A stretch of 64,000 bases of DNA from Promethearchaeota archaeon (GTDB taxonomy: Archaea > Asgardarchaeota > Lokiarchaeia > Sigyniarchaeales > SOKP01). Both the position numbers and the translations under genes were made by a program. The notes beneath the pieces were generated by a model, which saw nothing but the letters and a program-made list of their open reading frames with translations, had not been told where the DNA came from and did no database searches. The DNA lies in NCBI GenBank assembly GCA_029838195.1, contig JALGVJ010000013.1, forward strand, positions 1 through 64,000, written 5' to 3'. Below are positions 25,710 through 34,357 of the stretch, one piece after another; the first letter of the stretch is position 1, and the number at the start of each line of letters is the position of its first letter.

Positions 25710-25862
25710 CTCTTACATGTCAGAATATTTTTCTAAATTTCTTTAATTTCATTAATGAAAATTGTTATTTTTATTTTTCTTTAATAAATCATAATTTTTA
25801 GAGAGCATTAAAAAAATTTTAAAGAAATCCTTTCTTATTTATTTTATCTATTAAATATCAAT

Positions 25863-26255
25863 TTGGCGTATAATAAAGTGGCACGCAGTCAAGGAAGAAG
25901 CCAAAGGAAATATACGGGAAAAAAATACAAGCATTTTAGGAAGAAAAGAAAACGAGAACTCGCACGTCCTCCCATTGATACGACCATTGGTGAAGAAAAG
26001 AAGAAAAAACAAAGAGTCATGGGAGGAAATTACAAGATCAAATTATTCTCTACCAGTTATATAAATGTCACGGATCCCCAAACTAATAAAACTCAAAAAG
26101 TTAAAATCACGGGTTTCGAAGAAAATAAGGCTTCAAAAGATTTAAATAGACGCCACGTGATCACCAAGGGAGCCATCGTGAATACTGAATTAGGAAAAGC
26201 ACGAGTCCTCTCAAGACCAGGACAGGATGGCCAATTAAATGGCATTCTAATTTAA
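25863..26255 (+). CDS. rps8e: 30S ribosomal protein S8e
   Basis: This is a small-subunit ribosomal protein found only in archaea and eukaryotes. The 130 residues match the archaeal form: basic N-terminus with SQGRSQRKYTGKKY, KKRELARPP, RVMGGNYKIKL, NRRHVITKGAIV and VLSRPGQDGQLNGI. The start is TTG 25863; no in-frame ATG lies before the conserved residues and no clear ribosome site is seen. SRP19, often its neighbour in archaea, is 1.4 kb away on the other strand. Confidence 0.93.
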   Translation: MAYNKVARSQGRSQRKYTGKKYKHFRKKRKRELARPPIDTTIGEEKKKKQRVMGGNYKIKLFSTSYINVTDPQTNKTQKVKITGFEENKASKDLNRRHVITKGAIVNTELGKARVLSRPGQDGQLNGILI

Positions 26256-26362
26256 ATTCACTTTTTTGAACAAAAACATTGATTTTCTAAGCTTTAAAGT
26301 TAATTACCATTATCCTAATTTTAAAAACTATTAAAATTACAACTAATAAAAGATAAATTATT

Positions 26363-27043
26363 ATGATTTTCTCAATTACTTGGTTAGGCATTTTGCCTTT
26401 TTCGCTTTTTTATATTTATAAATATTATCAAGCAAGAAAAAATGAAGATCATGCTGCCATAAAGCTCTATCAACCCTTAACCACGATTTTATCCTTATTA
26501 ATTTGCTTTCTTTCCTTTCTCTCTCCTTATTCCAATCCCGTGTTTACTACGTGGATCATTATCGCCATGTCAATAGCGCTTATTGGCGATGTCCTAAACA
26601 TTGATATGACCGACATGAAGGTCGTAATTCGGGGATTATTAATTTTTTTTGTAGCCTATTTCATCTATACCATCCTCACATTCATGCTTGCTGATTTTAC
26701 TTTAATAATGGTTATTCCTATCATGCTAATGATGATCATTTTAACCGTTGTTTGTTTTCTCATCTGGAACAACTTGCCTTCATATTTAGAAAAAATAGCA
26801 ATGGTGCTTTATGGAGCATTATTATCTCTAATGGTAGCTGCCGGTATGGCGACCTTTTACTCCCCGACTTTTTCTTTACTGACTTCTATAATACTTACTC
26901 TGGGATTTTTGTTCCTTTATCTCGGAGATATTGAATTTGCTTTATCAAGTTATTGGAAACCCTTGAATTTTCCATATGGACCCATGCTTTATTCTGGAGG
27001 ACAATTACTCGTGGCTATAAGCCTTTTCTTTTGTTCTCTCTAA
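26363..27043 (+). CDS. YhhN/TMEM86-like membrane protein
   Basis: This 226-residue protein has about eight hydrophobic helices. The pattern AMSIALIGDVLNI, then LYGALLSLMVAAGMATF and FLYLGDIEFALSSYW matches YhhN family landmarks (two Gly-Asp membrane motifs). Eukaryotic members hydrolyse lysoplasmalogens; archaeal function is not known. The catalytic-type acids are present in both halves. It is a single gene 107 bases after S8e and may share its transcript. Confidence 0.6.
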   Translation: MIFSITWLGILPFSLFYIYKYYQARKNEDHAAIKLYQPLTTILSLLICFLSFLSPYSNPVFTTWIIIAMSIALIGDVLNIDMTDMKVVIRGLLIFFVAYFIYTILTFMLADFTLIMVIPIMLMMIILTVVCFLIWNNLPSYLEKIAMVLYGALLSLMVAAGMATFYSPTFSLLTSIILTLGFLFLYLGDIEFALSSYWKPLNFPYGPMLYSGGQLLVAISLFFCSL

Positions 27044-27221
27044 TATTTTAATATCTAAATCTTTTTTTTCATTTCCCATTTAATAACTTCCTAAAGAAGA
27101 TTCTCTCAGTAAACTAATTCTTAAATCTGTTGATCCTTTCCCTCCAGTTTAAGTAATTAAAAAATTAGAAAAATTTCCTGAAAAATATTGCCTATTACGA
27201 AATCATTATATTACTTTTAAA

Positions 27222-27593
27222 TCACTCTTGAATTTTTATATTTTTTACTGTAGCATTCTTTCCACTAATGATTTCCGTATTTTTACTCTCACAATGGCGA
27301 CATTGAAATAATTGAAGCCCCGTTAGCTGCGCTTCTTCACTTAAACTAACCGTTGATTCTTTCCCACAGTCCCTACACCTAATTTTACCGGGAACGATCT
27401 CGATTTTTAACTCTGCTCCTTCCGCAATGGAACCCGTCGTTGCCATCTTAAAAGATTGTTGCAATAAATGAGGCACGATTAGTGTTAACTCCCCTATTTC
27501 GATATAAACCTGCGTGATCTTTTTCGCATTATATTTCATCGCAGTAGCTTCAGCAACTTTAAATATGTTATAAGCAAAAGAAAATTCATGCAT
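27222..27593 (-). CDS. hypA: Hydrogenase nickel incorporation protein HypA
   Basis: HypA binds nickel at its N-terminus and delivers it with HypB during [NiFe]-hydrogenase maturation. The protein begins MHEFS with the nickel-binding His2-Glu3. Its zinc ribbon reads CRDCG...CRHCESKN (about residues 73-102). The length of 123 aa is usual. It implies a [NiFe] hydrogenase elsewhere in the genome. It lies 40 bases after SRP19 on the same strand, with AAGGAAG before the start, so the two are likely co-transcribed. Confidence 0.9.
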   Translation of the reverse strand: MHEFSFAYNIFKVAEATAMKYNAKKITQVYIEIGELTLIVPHLLQQSFKMATTGSIAEGAELKIEIVPGKIRCRDCGKESTVSLSEEAQLTGLQLFQCRHCESKNTEIISGKNATVKNIKIQE

Positions 27594-27633
27594 ATTTTTT
27601 ATCTTCCTTTTTCAATCCCGAAATAATTCTATT

Positions 27634-27921
27634 CTAACTTGTCTTTCTTAATTCCTTAGCAATTTCTTTAATAACCCTGGATTTTTTCTTGCCCTTCGGA
27701 TCAATTAGTACTCTGCCCGGAGCATCCCACCAAGTTCGAGGGTATCGGCTCACGTTATCCATTTCCACCTTATACCCTAATCGCTTTGCTGCTTTGGCTA
27801 TATCAGCTAAAGAAACTTTATCTAGTGCTAAATTCTGAGGAAGACGCCTACCCTCTTTTCTTGTCCTCCTTTTCTCAAAATATTGTGGCCAAAAAATGAG
27901 AAATGGCTTCCTTGTTCTCAT
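27634..27921 (-). CDS. srp19: Signal recognition particle 19 kDa protein
   Basis: SRP19 binds the tip of the archaeal SRP RNA and prepares it for SRP54. The 95 residues carry family landmarks: FWPQYFEKRRTRKEGRRLP, LGYKVEMDNVSRYPRTW, WDAPGRVLIDP, and a Lys/Arg-rich end. The length is normal for archaea. It heads an apparent two-gene unit with hypA. Confidence 0.92.
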   Translation of the reverse strand: MRTRKPFLIFWPQYFEKRRTRKEGRRLPQNLALDKVSLADIAKAAKRLGYKVEMDNVSRYPRTWWDAPGRVLIDPKGKKKSRVIKEIAKELRKTS

Positions 27922-28277
27922 GAAAATCCCAAAGTTATGTTATTTATAAAAACGTTCTAACTCTTTTAAAAATTTTGAGTATAATTCATAAAAATTCTAT
28001 TTAAAATTTATCTCTCACGTTCATGAGATGCTACAAGAAAATTACGAGTACTTCTCTTAAAAGTAAGAACTTGCGGGTTTGACTAAAAAAACTTTATTTT
28101 CAATCTTTCATTATCTTTTTCATTAAAATTAACATGATTTACCACTCTAATTAAAATAAAAAATTTTTGATTTCTTCAAGCATTTTATTAGAGTACAAGC
28201 ATTTCATGAATTTTATTGACGCAAGATAAAAAAATAAGGCTGCTTTAAAAAAGAATTAAAGGGTTAATTTTAAAGAT
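27922..28277. other. Intergenic region with tRNA promoter
   Basis: No gene is seen. The tRNA-Pro lies immediately to the right. GCTTTAAAAAA at about 28243-28253 is a plausible TATA box about 25-30 bases upstream of the mature 5' end. The left part holds the SRP19 promoter. Confidence 0.35.
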
Positions 28278-28315
28278 GGGAGGGTGGTCTAGCTTGGTAT
28301 GATACTCGGCTGGGG

Positions 28316-28345
28316 TTATTCTGCAAACGCCGCAGAAAGACAGAT
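28316..28345 (+). other. tRNA intron 1 (position 37/38)
   Basis: The 30-base insert is at the canonical archaeal site after anticodon neighbour G37. It contains a perfect 6-base stem, TTCTGC/GCAGAA, with a 7-base loop. CAG near its 3' end can pair with CTG of the anticodon loop, giving a relaxed bulge-helix-bulge for the tRNA endonuclease. Confidence 0.75.
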
Positions 28346-28366
28346 GCCGAGTGGTCGGGGGTTCAA

Positions 28367-28396
28367 TTTTCTTGAAGATTCTTCGAGAAAGAACAA
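28367..28396 (+). other. tRNA intron 2 (within the T-loop)
   Basis: These 30 bases interrupt the T-loop. They fold into an 11-base-pair hairpin (28367-28377 with 28381-28391, two G-T pairs, loop ATT). The repeated word CAATT at both edges (28364-28368, 28394-28398) makes the exact splice points ambiguous. Without removal the T-loop would have 37 bases. Confidence 0.65.
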
Positions 28397-28593
28397 TTCC
28401 CCCCTCTCCCATCTTCAAAAAAAGTCTTAAAATTGCCAAAAATATCTTACTATTTTTCATTAAAGGAATTAATTCTATTTGAACTCTAGAAATCATTTTA
28501 AACTAGAGAAAAATCAGTAATAAAATTAAGACATTTCTCTAAGTTTTTTTCAATTTACAATTATTTTAAAGATAATTTAATTTAAGGGGGCAG

Positions 28594-28613
28594 AGTAAAA
28601 TGACTTTTACTCC
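28594..28613 (+). terminator. Hairpin followed by a T-rich tract
   Basis: GAGTAAAA and TTTTACTC are perfect 8-base arms around a 4-base loop, followed by CCTATTTTTTA. It lies 180 bases beyond the tRNA and before a broken transporter gene. It may end a transcript from either side. Archaeal termination depends mainly on the T-tract, so the stem may be incidental. Confidence 0.3.
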
Positions 28614-28752
28614 CTATTTTTTAATAAAGGAAAGATGTTAGATTTTATAAAATAATATTGAATCTTTAAAATAGAAGCACAACAAATTTTCCCTTTTATG
28701 AATTAAAAATGAAAAAATTGACATGAAAGATTAAAAAAGGCAGGGATTTGGC

Positions 28753-29813
28753 ATGATAAGACCACGGTTCACTTTCAAGCATTTCATTTTTTTCGTGGCT
28801 TTAAATATTATCATTAATACGGATGCTGGATTTTTAGCGCCTTTAATTTCGAAGATCATGAATGTTTTTGGAGTTTCTTTGGTGGAAGTTTCTTTTTTTT
28901 TTATCATGAATGACATTAATTCCTGTTTTATTGATTCCCGTGTTTGGATTGATGGCGGATAAATTCAAGAGAAATTTACTTGTATTTTTTATAGTATTAG
29001 GAGGTGCAATTGTAAACTTGATGATGGCGTTTATTAGTGCCTATTTAAAAAATTTTATATTATTCTCAATTTTTGGAATAGGGGCGGCGTTAATGAATGC
29101 AGCCATTGGGCCAACATTATTTTTACTTTTAATAGATTTTGTCCCTCCAAAAAATAGAGCGAGCATTATTGCATGGTTAGGAATATCCGGAACGGCAGCG
29201 ATTGGATTTGGCTGCATCATATCCAGCATTATCCCTACTATTATATATGGCTCACAATTTCCCTTATGGTTTCCTTGTTTCGTTGATGCAATTGTTGGTT
29301 TCATCTTTTCTCTTTTGATTTTGTTGATAAAGGACCCTCTACGTGGCATTCAGGAAGAAGGCTTGCAAGAATTATATGAATCTGGAGGATCATATAATTA
29401 TACGCTAACTTTTATGGGAGCAAGAAGATTATTGAAAGATCCCGTGAATAAGCGGCTTATCTTATTTGATTTTTTCATTGGAATTAGATATGCTCTATTA
29501 GGAACATATTTCATAACATTTTTAATCGAAAATCACGGATTAAATGAATTTACCGCTACTCAACTCATGTTTGGGTTATTAAGTATTCAATTAATTGGTC
29601 AGATTTATTTTGGAAGAAAATTCTTTGAAGTAGGAGCCATTCCTTCTTCAGGAGCAATGTTAGCAGAAGTTCTACTATTGGTCGCTCACGTTTTTCATTT
29701 TTCTTCTTTTTAATATTCCCGCCTTTATCATCCTTCTTACAATGCGAACTGGAATAATTCCATCTATTGATAATGTCCAACAACGCTTAAAAGAACGAGT
29801 TAAATTTACTTGA
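28753..29813 (+). pseudogene. Broken MFS transporter
   Basis: A major-facilitator-type membrane protein can be read in three successive frames. Frame 1 from ATG 28753 has TM1 and ends in junk after about 28905. Frame 2 (about 28910-29713) holds VFGLMADKFKRN, a MFS loop motif, and several membrane helices. Frame 3 (29709-29813) gives FNIPAFIILLTMRTGIIPS and a normal end. The first shift is near the T10 tract at 28893-28902 and the ATGAATGA repeat after it; the second is at 29700-29710. The total is about 350 codons, shorter than the usual 400-450, so some helices are gone too. A sequencing error could explain one shift but less easily both. Confidence 0.65.
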
Positions 29814-29898
29814 AGTATTTTATTCAATAAAAATAAGAAATGAAGGATGTCATGCGATTTTCTCTTCATTTGGCATGACTTTTTAAAAATGTTCAAGA

Positions 29899-30138
29899 TC
29901 ATGAGGAGGTGCACTCCCATCCGAGCTCATCTATGATTTTCATGAGCTCATCATCTAAATCTTGAAAAAACGACTCCTTCTCTTAACCCGGTCAAGAATT
30001 GCTTCCGGTTAATTCAGGGGCAAGAATTGAAGGATTAATGAGAATCATGGCGATTATAATGATTATAAGAATAACTACTAAGGTGATGATGATGGTATGG
30101 CTCGCTCTTTTAGGTTTATCTGAATTTTTAAATAGCAT
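29899..30138 (-). pseudogene. Small pilin-like membrane protein with in-frame stops
   Basis: From ATG 30138 a 48-codon frame encodes a short basic N-terminus (KNSDKPKRASH), one strong hydrophobic helix (TIIITLVVILIIIIIAMIL) and a short outside part ending at TGA 29992. The same frame continues past that stop and a second one with coding-like sequence (ESFFQDLDDELMKIIDELGW, then ECTSS) to 29899. The N-terminus resembles archaeal type IV pilins or small anchored proteins. It is either a pseudogene with two nonsense mutations or a 48-residue peptide followed by chance sequence. Confidence 0.35.
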
Positions 30139-30452
30139 ATTCCCTCGTTATTATAATTTGAATCTCCACTTATCATGGTAAAATATTGTTATAAATTCAT
30201 TTTTGATTTAATATATTTATTTTCTAGGAAAAGATATCATTATCAATATCTTTAAAAATATGAGGATTTAACTCATTCAAACAATCCTTGAATATTTCAT
30301 TTATTATCTATCATCATTTGCCTATTATAAATTATAACGAGTCGATTCTTCTTTAAATTTAATTATTATTACTAGGAGTAGTAGGATTAAAAATCTCTTT
30401 TTAAAATATATTCCAGTAAAGAAGTTTGTTTAAAGAAAAAGAATCATTCGCA
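30139..30452. other. Intergenic region, about 310 bases
   Basis: Very AT-rich. It probably holds the 3' end of the receiver gene on the right and the promoter of the small membrane frame on the left. No other feature was recognised. Confidence 0.3.
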
Positions 30453-30827
30453 TTACTCACAAGAAGATTGAATTTCTCTTATTCTATCAATTAATTTATT
30501 GATTCCAAAAGGTTTTTCCAAAAAACCATGGATTCCCATTGCTATAACTTCCTCTTTAACCGTTTTATCTGCGCTGGTAAATATGATTTTAGATTTTGAA
30601 CTAATAGACAAGATTTCTCTAGATGCATCTATTCCATTTTTCACCGGCATTCTATAATCCATCAAAACGATGTCTGGTTTTTCATTAAATTCCTTGAACA
30701 TCTCAACAGCTTCTTGGCCATTATTAGACACCCCTATAATGTAAAATCCCACCAATGTCAATACTTTTTCATAAAGAACTTGAATCGACTTATCATCTTC
30801 TACTATGAATATTGATGTTTGTACCAC
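30453..30827 (-). CDS. CheY-like response regulator receiver domain
   Basis: This single receiver domain of 124 residues has no output domain. Acidic pocket EDD (10-12), phospho-acceptor Asp in LMDYRMPVKNG (about residue 57), Thr/Ser in IIFTSADK and Lys in FLEKPFG are all present. It should be phosphorylated by a histidine kinase encoded elsewhere. The start is GTG, with GGGGAT about eight bases upstream. It stands alone, so its target is unknown; single-domain receivers are common in Asgard and other archaea. Confidence 0.87.
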   Translation of the reverse strand: MVQTSIFIVEDDKSIQVLYEKVLTLVGFYIIGVSNNGQEAVEMFKEFNEKPDIVLMDYRMPVKNGIDASREILSISSKSKIIFTSADKTVKEEVIAMGIHGFLEKPFGINKLIDRIREIQSSCE

Positions 30828-31392
30828 TTTAAAAATCCCCTAATAAATGAACAATTTTAATACCTAATATGTTTATTATAAATAGGCTGTTATTTGTTTT
30901 TTTCCTTTTTAAAAAATAACATGATCTTTATATCATAAAAGCTTCATCAAATTTAGAAGAAAATTTTAATAGAATTAAAATGAATTTTAAAAAATTAGTT
31001 GGAAATGTAATTTCTCTTTCTCTTTTTAATTTTCCTAAGGGAGCGATCTTTCATCAGATGATTATTCGATAATGATTTTATTATGTATTCTCGTTTTGAT
31101 TTTAAAATCATATTGATAGTTTAAATGAAAGCAGATTTGCTAATTTCATAAAATTATTCTGCTTAAATTTGTAAATCCTTAATTTTTCATCCAAAGTTTA
31201 TTTATTACAAATTAAATAATCATCAACCATCTCTCATTTCATTTCTTTATTTCCACTAAGTTATGCATAAACAATCTTGCTCATTGTATAACGTTTACAC
31301 TAAACATAAAATCGATAAATCAAACCTTAAAGGATTTACTACTTTTAACACAATTATTAAAAATAGGAAATAAATATAGTAAGGTTAAAAAG
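30828..31392. other. Intergenic region, about 565 bases
   Basis: AT-rich spacer between divergent genes. A 30-codon plus-strand frame starting near 30981 has no recognisable features. Both flanking promoters must lie here. No RNA gene seen. Confidence 0.3.
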
Positions 31393-32430
31393 TTGGTGTT
31401 AAAGACAGAAATAACCGAGATGTTTGGAATTAAACATCCCGTGTTTGCGGCACCCATGGGACCGTTCTATACGAAAGAATTAACGGTAGCCGTTTCAGAA
31501 GCTGGAGGAATGGGTGTCATAAGCCACACGAACTTGTTAGGAAGGGATAGTTTTACCCAAATGAAAGAAGACATGATGTATGTCGTTGAACTCACGGATA
31601 AGCCATTTGGGTTCAATATTAGGACAGGCAGAATGCAATTTGATGCAAAAAAATTATGCCGACAGATTCCCAAATTTATATTAGAAAATCAGAGAGTTCG
31701 AGAGCAGTGTGTCTATGCATTAACGAGTGCGGGCTCGGCCCGAATGCTTCCTGGGAGCAAGTCATTTCAAAAATTACGTCAAGAAAGTAATATTAAGCAT
31801 TTTCACGTGGCTCCAGCAGCATGGTTGGCAGATAAATGTGTGGCTGCTGGTGTCGATGGAATGGTGGTAACTGGCTCCGAAGGTGGAGGACACCAGTCAT
31901 ATGAGAAAACTGGAACCTTAGTGCTCCTTCAAATGGTTAAAGAAAAATATCCTGATGTCCCCATCATAGCATGTGGCGCATTTGGAAATGGCTATGGCCT
32001 TGCCGCTGCGTTAGCCTTGGGTGCAGGTGCTATAGCAATGGGTACACGATTTATAGCTTCAAAAGAAAGTGAGTTTCATCCAAAATACAAGGAAATTATT
32101 CCCCCAGCGATGCCTAAAGATACAATTCTTGTTACTGGCTTTTTAGGTCCTATTAGGCTTTGGAAAAATGAATATGCGATTCATCATGGCTTAGTAGAGG
32201 ATAAATCACAAAAGATTGCTTTAGAACAACAGTTTACCATGCAAATGTTAATTGAGGATGGGAAACATTATGAGTCGGTATATTTAGAAGGAGATTTGGT
32301 ATCAGGGGCGATTCCTTTAGGTCAGAGTTGTGGTTTAGTTCGAGATATCAAGAGCGTGTCTGAAATAATTGAATCAATCGTGAAAGTAGCAGAGGAGCAA
32401 TTGAAAAAAGTATCAAAAATCATACAATGA
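31393..32430 (+). CDS. NPD/nitronate monooxygenase-like flavin oxidoreductase
   Basis: This is an FMN-binding TIM-barrel enzyme of the 2-nitropropane dioxygenase/enoyl reductase II family. PVFAAPMGPF at the N-terminus, GVISH, DGMVVTGSEGGGHQS with the catalytic-type His (about residue 172), IIACGAFGNGYGLAAALALGAGAI and MGTRFIASKES are in order. It may detoxify nitronates or reduce a CoA-linked enoyl substrate; the sequence does not decide. The start is TTG 31393; GTG 31396 is adjacent. Monocistronic. Confidence 0.78.
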   Translation: MVLKTEITEMFGIKHPVFAAPMGPFYTKELTVAVSEAGGMGVISHTNLLGRDSFTQMKEDMMYVVELTDKPFGFNIRTGRMQFDAKKLCRQIPKFILENQRVREQCVYALTSAGSARMLPGSKSFQKLRQESNIKHFHVAPAAWLADKCVAAGVDGMVVTGSEGGGHQSYEKTGTLVLLQMVKEKYPDVPIIACGAFGNGYGLAAALALGAGAIAMGTRFIASKESEFHPKYKEIIPPAMPKDTILVTGFLGPIRLWKNEYAIHHGLVEDKSQKIALEQQFTMQMLIEDGKHYESVYLEGDLVSGAIPLGQSCGLVRDIKSVSEIIESIVKVAEEQLKKVSKIIQ

Positions 32431-32488
32431 GATTCATGTAATAAAGGCAAGTTTTTATTTTATATTTTTTAGAAGGAGAAATATTTTT

Positions 32489-33217
32489 TCATTTTTTAGC
32501 AATAATTGCTAAAAATTGATTTTTTTTTTTCAAATAAAGAGTAGCATTCCTAAATCCTGCTTTTTTAAGCAATATGGGAAAATCTTCTATTTCTCGAATT
32601 ATCGTCCTCGTGATTTTATTTTTTTTTAATCGTTGGGGAAATATTTCTTGATCAAAAGTGGTTTCTAAAACTAAAAAATTTCCATTTTTTTTAAGAACGC
32701 GGAAAATTTCTTTTAATGCTTGCGCAAGATCTGACCAAAAATTAACGGAATTTACCGTAATGCATGTGTCGAACATTTCATTTGGGAAGGGTAACTTGTT
32801 AACGCTTGCAAAATGAATTTTAACAATACCTTCCTTGATAAAAGTCTCATTTCTCTTTTCAGCAACCTCAACCATGGTAATAGAATGATCAATTCCATGA
32901 ATTTTCCCAGAAGCATTAAGATCTTTTATGGTTTTAGCAAGAGTATGAATGAGATATCCCGCACCGAAACCAATTTCTAAAAAAACGCCGTTAATATTGG
33001 GGTTAAGGAGATTTAATCCCCACTTACACAATTCTGGGCATATACCTGTGAGATCGGGCACTAATTTACCCATTTTCCCGTTGGGTTTGGCACAATGTTT
33101 ATAGATATTAAGAGAAATGGCTTCCAGTAACTTAACGGTTTTTTTTAATTCCTTATTTTCTATCATGGAATTTTCGATGTTTTCCATTAAATATTTAATG
33201 GTTTCTTTATTATTCAT
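32489..33217 (-). CDS. Class I SAM-dependent methyltransferase
   Basis: The Rossmann methyltransferase core begins with VFLEIGFGAGYLIHTLA (motif I, about residue 82), then GKIHGIDHS (motif II acidic residue), FDTCITVNSVNFWSD (motif IV) and LKEIFRVLKKNGNFLVLE. This is the UbiE/Coq5-like pattern. The N-terminal 70 residues are helical and contain KHCAKPNGKMG, which may shape the substrate pocket. The substrate is unknown. Confidence 0.72.
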   Translation of the reverse strand: MNNKETIKYLMENIENSMIENKELKKTVKLLEAISLNIYKHCAKPNGKMGKLVPDLTGICPELCKWGLNLLNPNINGVFLEIGFGAGYLIHTLAKTIKDLNASGKIHGIDHSITMVEVAEKRNETFIKEGIVKIHFASVNKLPFPNEMFDTCITVNSVNFWSDLAQALKEIFRVLKKNGNFLVLETTFDQEIFPQRLKKNKITRTIIREIEDFPILLKKAGFRNATLYLKKKNQFLAIIAKK

Positions 33218-33388
33218 GAGGTCAAGAGGATTTTTACATCGCGTATAAATTTTTATGTTTTTAATTACTAAAATCTTCCTTTAGAAAAAAATAAATTATG
33301 AATATAAAAATAAAAATTGTGAACAAAGATACCAATCATTGAATATATTATTTAAAAATCGAAATATTTTAGTTAATAAAAAAGAGGG

Positions 33389-33847
33389 TCAAATCTCCAC
33401 GTGGGGTGAAGATTTATATTCTTTTAATACTAAATTAGAAACCGTTCTCGAAACGTGAGGATGTTCATTTAATTCCCGAATGAACGCGTGTACATCATCT
33501 GATTCCTTGAATCGGCAAATTAAAGCGGCAGATTGATCTCCAGTAGTATGGAAGACAGAACATACTTCCGGCATTTTAGAAAGCTCTAAAAGCACCTCTT
33601 CCGTATGCTTTCCATCTATTTGAATCCGAATTAAAAACGTTAATTTGTACCCCAATTTGGTATTATTTAATTTAAGGGTATATCCTTCGATGATTTGATT
33701 TTCTTTTAATTTGGTAATTCGGTTATGGATGGTACCGATACTGATTCCTAATTTTTCTTGGATTTCTCTATAGGAGGTGCGAGCATTTTCTTGGAGTATT
33801 CTAATGATATCCTTGTCAATTTCATCTAATTCCTTCCCTTTTTTCAT
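33389..33847 (-). CDS. Lrp/AsnC family transcription regulator
   Basis: This 152-residue protein has the usual two-part form: an N-terminal HTH (LDEIDKDIIRILQENARTS then YREIQEKLGISIGTIHNRI) and a C-terminal RAM domain that binds amino acids and forms dimers (CSVFHTTGDQSAALICRF, HPHVSRTVSNLVLKEYK). It is probably a global or local regulator of amino-acid metabolism. An 18-base perfect palindrome lies 222 bases upstream of its start and may be an operator for it or for another dimer. Confidence 0.88.
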   Translation of the reverse strand: MKKGKELDEIDKDIIRILQENARTSYREIQEKLGISIGTIHNRITKLKENQIIEGYTLKLNNTKLGYKLTFLIRIQIDGKHTEEVLLELSKMPEVCSVFHTTGDQSAALICRFKESDDVHAFIRELNEHPHVSRTVSNLVLKEYKSSPHVEI

Positions 33848-34204
33848 GAGATAACCTTTTGAAGGTCGATTTTATTCTAACAATAATTGATTATTTGAAC
33901 AATATTTAAAATTTTTCTATTATTCCAAAAAAATTTAAAATATTTGAAAAAAAAAATATCTCTTTATTAAAGAAATTTTAATAATAGTGAAATTGTTTTT
34001 TAAATAATTAAATAGTATCCAAACGATAATAAATTGCTTTAAATAAAACCATTAACGCGATAAATTTCTCATGATAATTATCATGATTATTAAAATAGTA
34101 ATTGATGATTCAATAAGACTAGTTGAGTGTGTTTCAACCAAGTTGTTCTTAAAAGCGGGGTTGTTGATTTTTATAGAATTTTTAAACTAATGAGAGAATA
34201 TTCG
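33848..34204. other. Intergenic region upstream of the Lrp gene
   Basis: About 360 bases of AT-rich DNA containing the palindrome at 34069-34086. No open frame of note was seen. Confidence 0.35.
34069..34086. promoter_or_regulatory. 18-base perfect palindrome
   Basis: TCATGATAATTATCATGA is a perfect inverted repeat without spacer. Its length and symmetry fit a site for a homodimeric regulator such as Lrp, DtxR or MarR types. It lies between the Lrp gene and a small open frame, both on the minus strand. Confidence 0.4.
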
Positions 34205-34357
34205 TCATATTTCGTATTTTTCCTTCCATTCTCGCTGTTTTTTTATGGGGTCATCTCTCATTTTACATTTATGATGGATCTCATTTTGTCGTGAAAATTC
34301 TTGATCTAATAACTCTTCTAACTTTTCGTCAATAGGTTCTTCTTTATTATTTACCAT
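34205..34357 (-). CDS. Small charged protein, 50 aa, hypothetical
   Basis: A minus-strand frame from ATG 34357 to TGA 34205 encodes 50 residues: an acidic helix (KLEELLDQEFSRQNEIHHK) followed by a basic stretch with KKQREWKEKY. AGGTGGGA lies about 10 bases upstream as a ribosome site. Codon use is like that of its neighbours. No family is recognised. It is probably a genuine small gene in an otherwise empty 930-base gap. Confidence 0.45.
   Translation of the reverse strand: MVNNKEEPIDEKLEELLDQEFSRQNEIHHKCKMRDDPIKKQREWKEKYEI

Larger units (their letters stand above)
28278..28411 (+). tRNA. tRNA-Pro (GGG) with two predicted introns
   Basis: The acceptor stem GGGAGGG (28278-28284) pairs with CTCTCCC (28404-28410, one G-T), followed by discriminator A; CCA is not encoded. 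The D-arm GGTCTAGCTTGGTATGAT is typical of tRNA-Pro. The anticodon stem is CTCGG/CCGAG (28305-28309, 28347-28351), with U33, GGG (28312-28314) and G37. The T stem is GGGGG/CCCCC with loop TTCAATT. Folding requires removal of 30 bases after position 37 and 30 bases inside the T-loop, which leaves a normal 74-base tRNA. Intron edges may be off by one or two bases. Confidence 0.85.

Noticed and set aside
28245-28496. 83-codon open frame on the minus strand
   Set aside because: It lies antisense over the tRNA-Pro gene and has no protein features.
29909-29954. Direct repeat of GAGCTCATC
   Set aside because: Explained by the repeated residues in the coding-like DDELMKIIDEL stretch of the pilin-like frame.
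29999-30181. 60-codon plus-strand frame
   Set aside because: It is antisense to the pilin-like frame, which has a better start and membrane helix.
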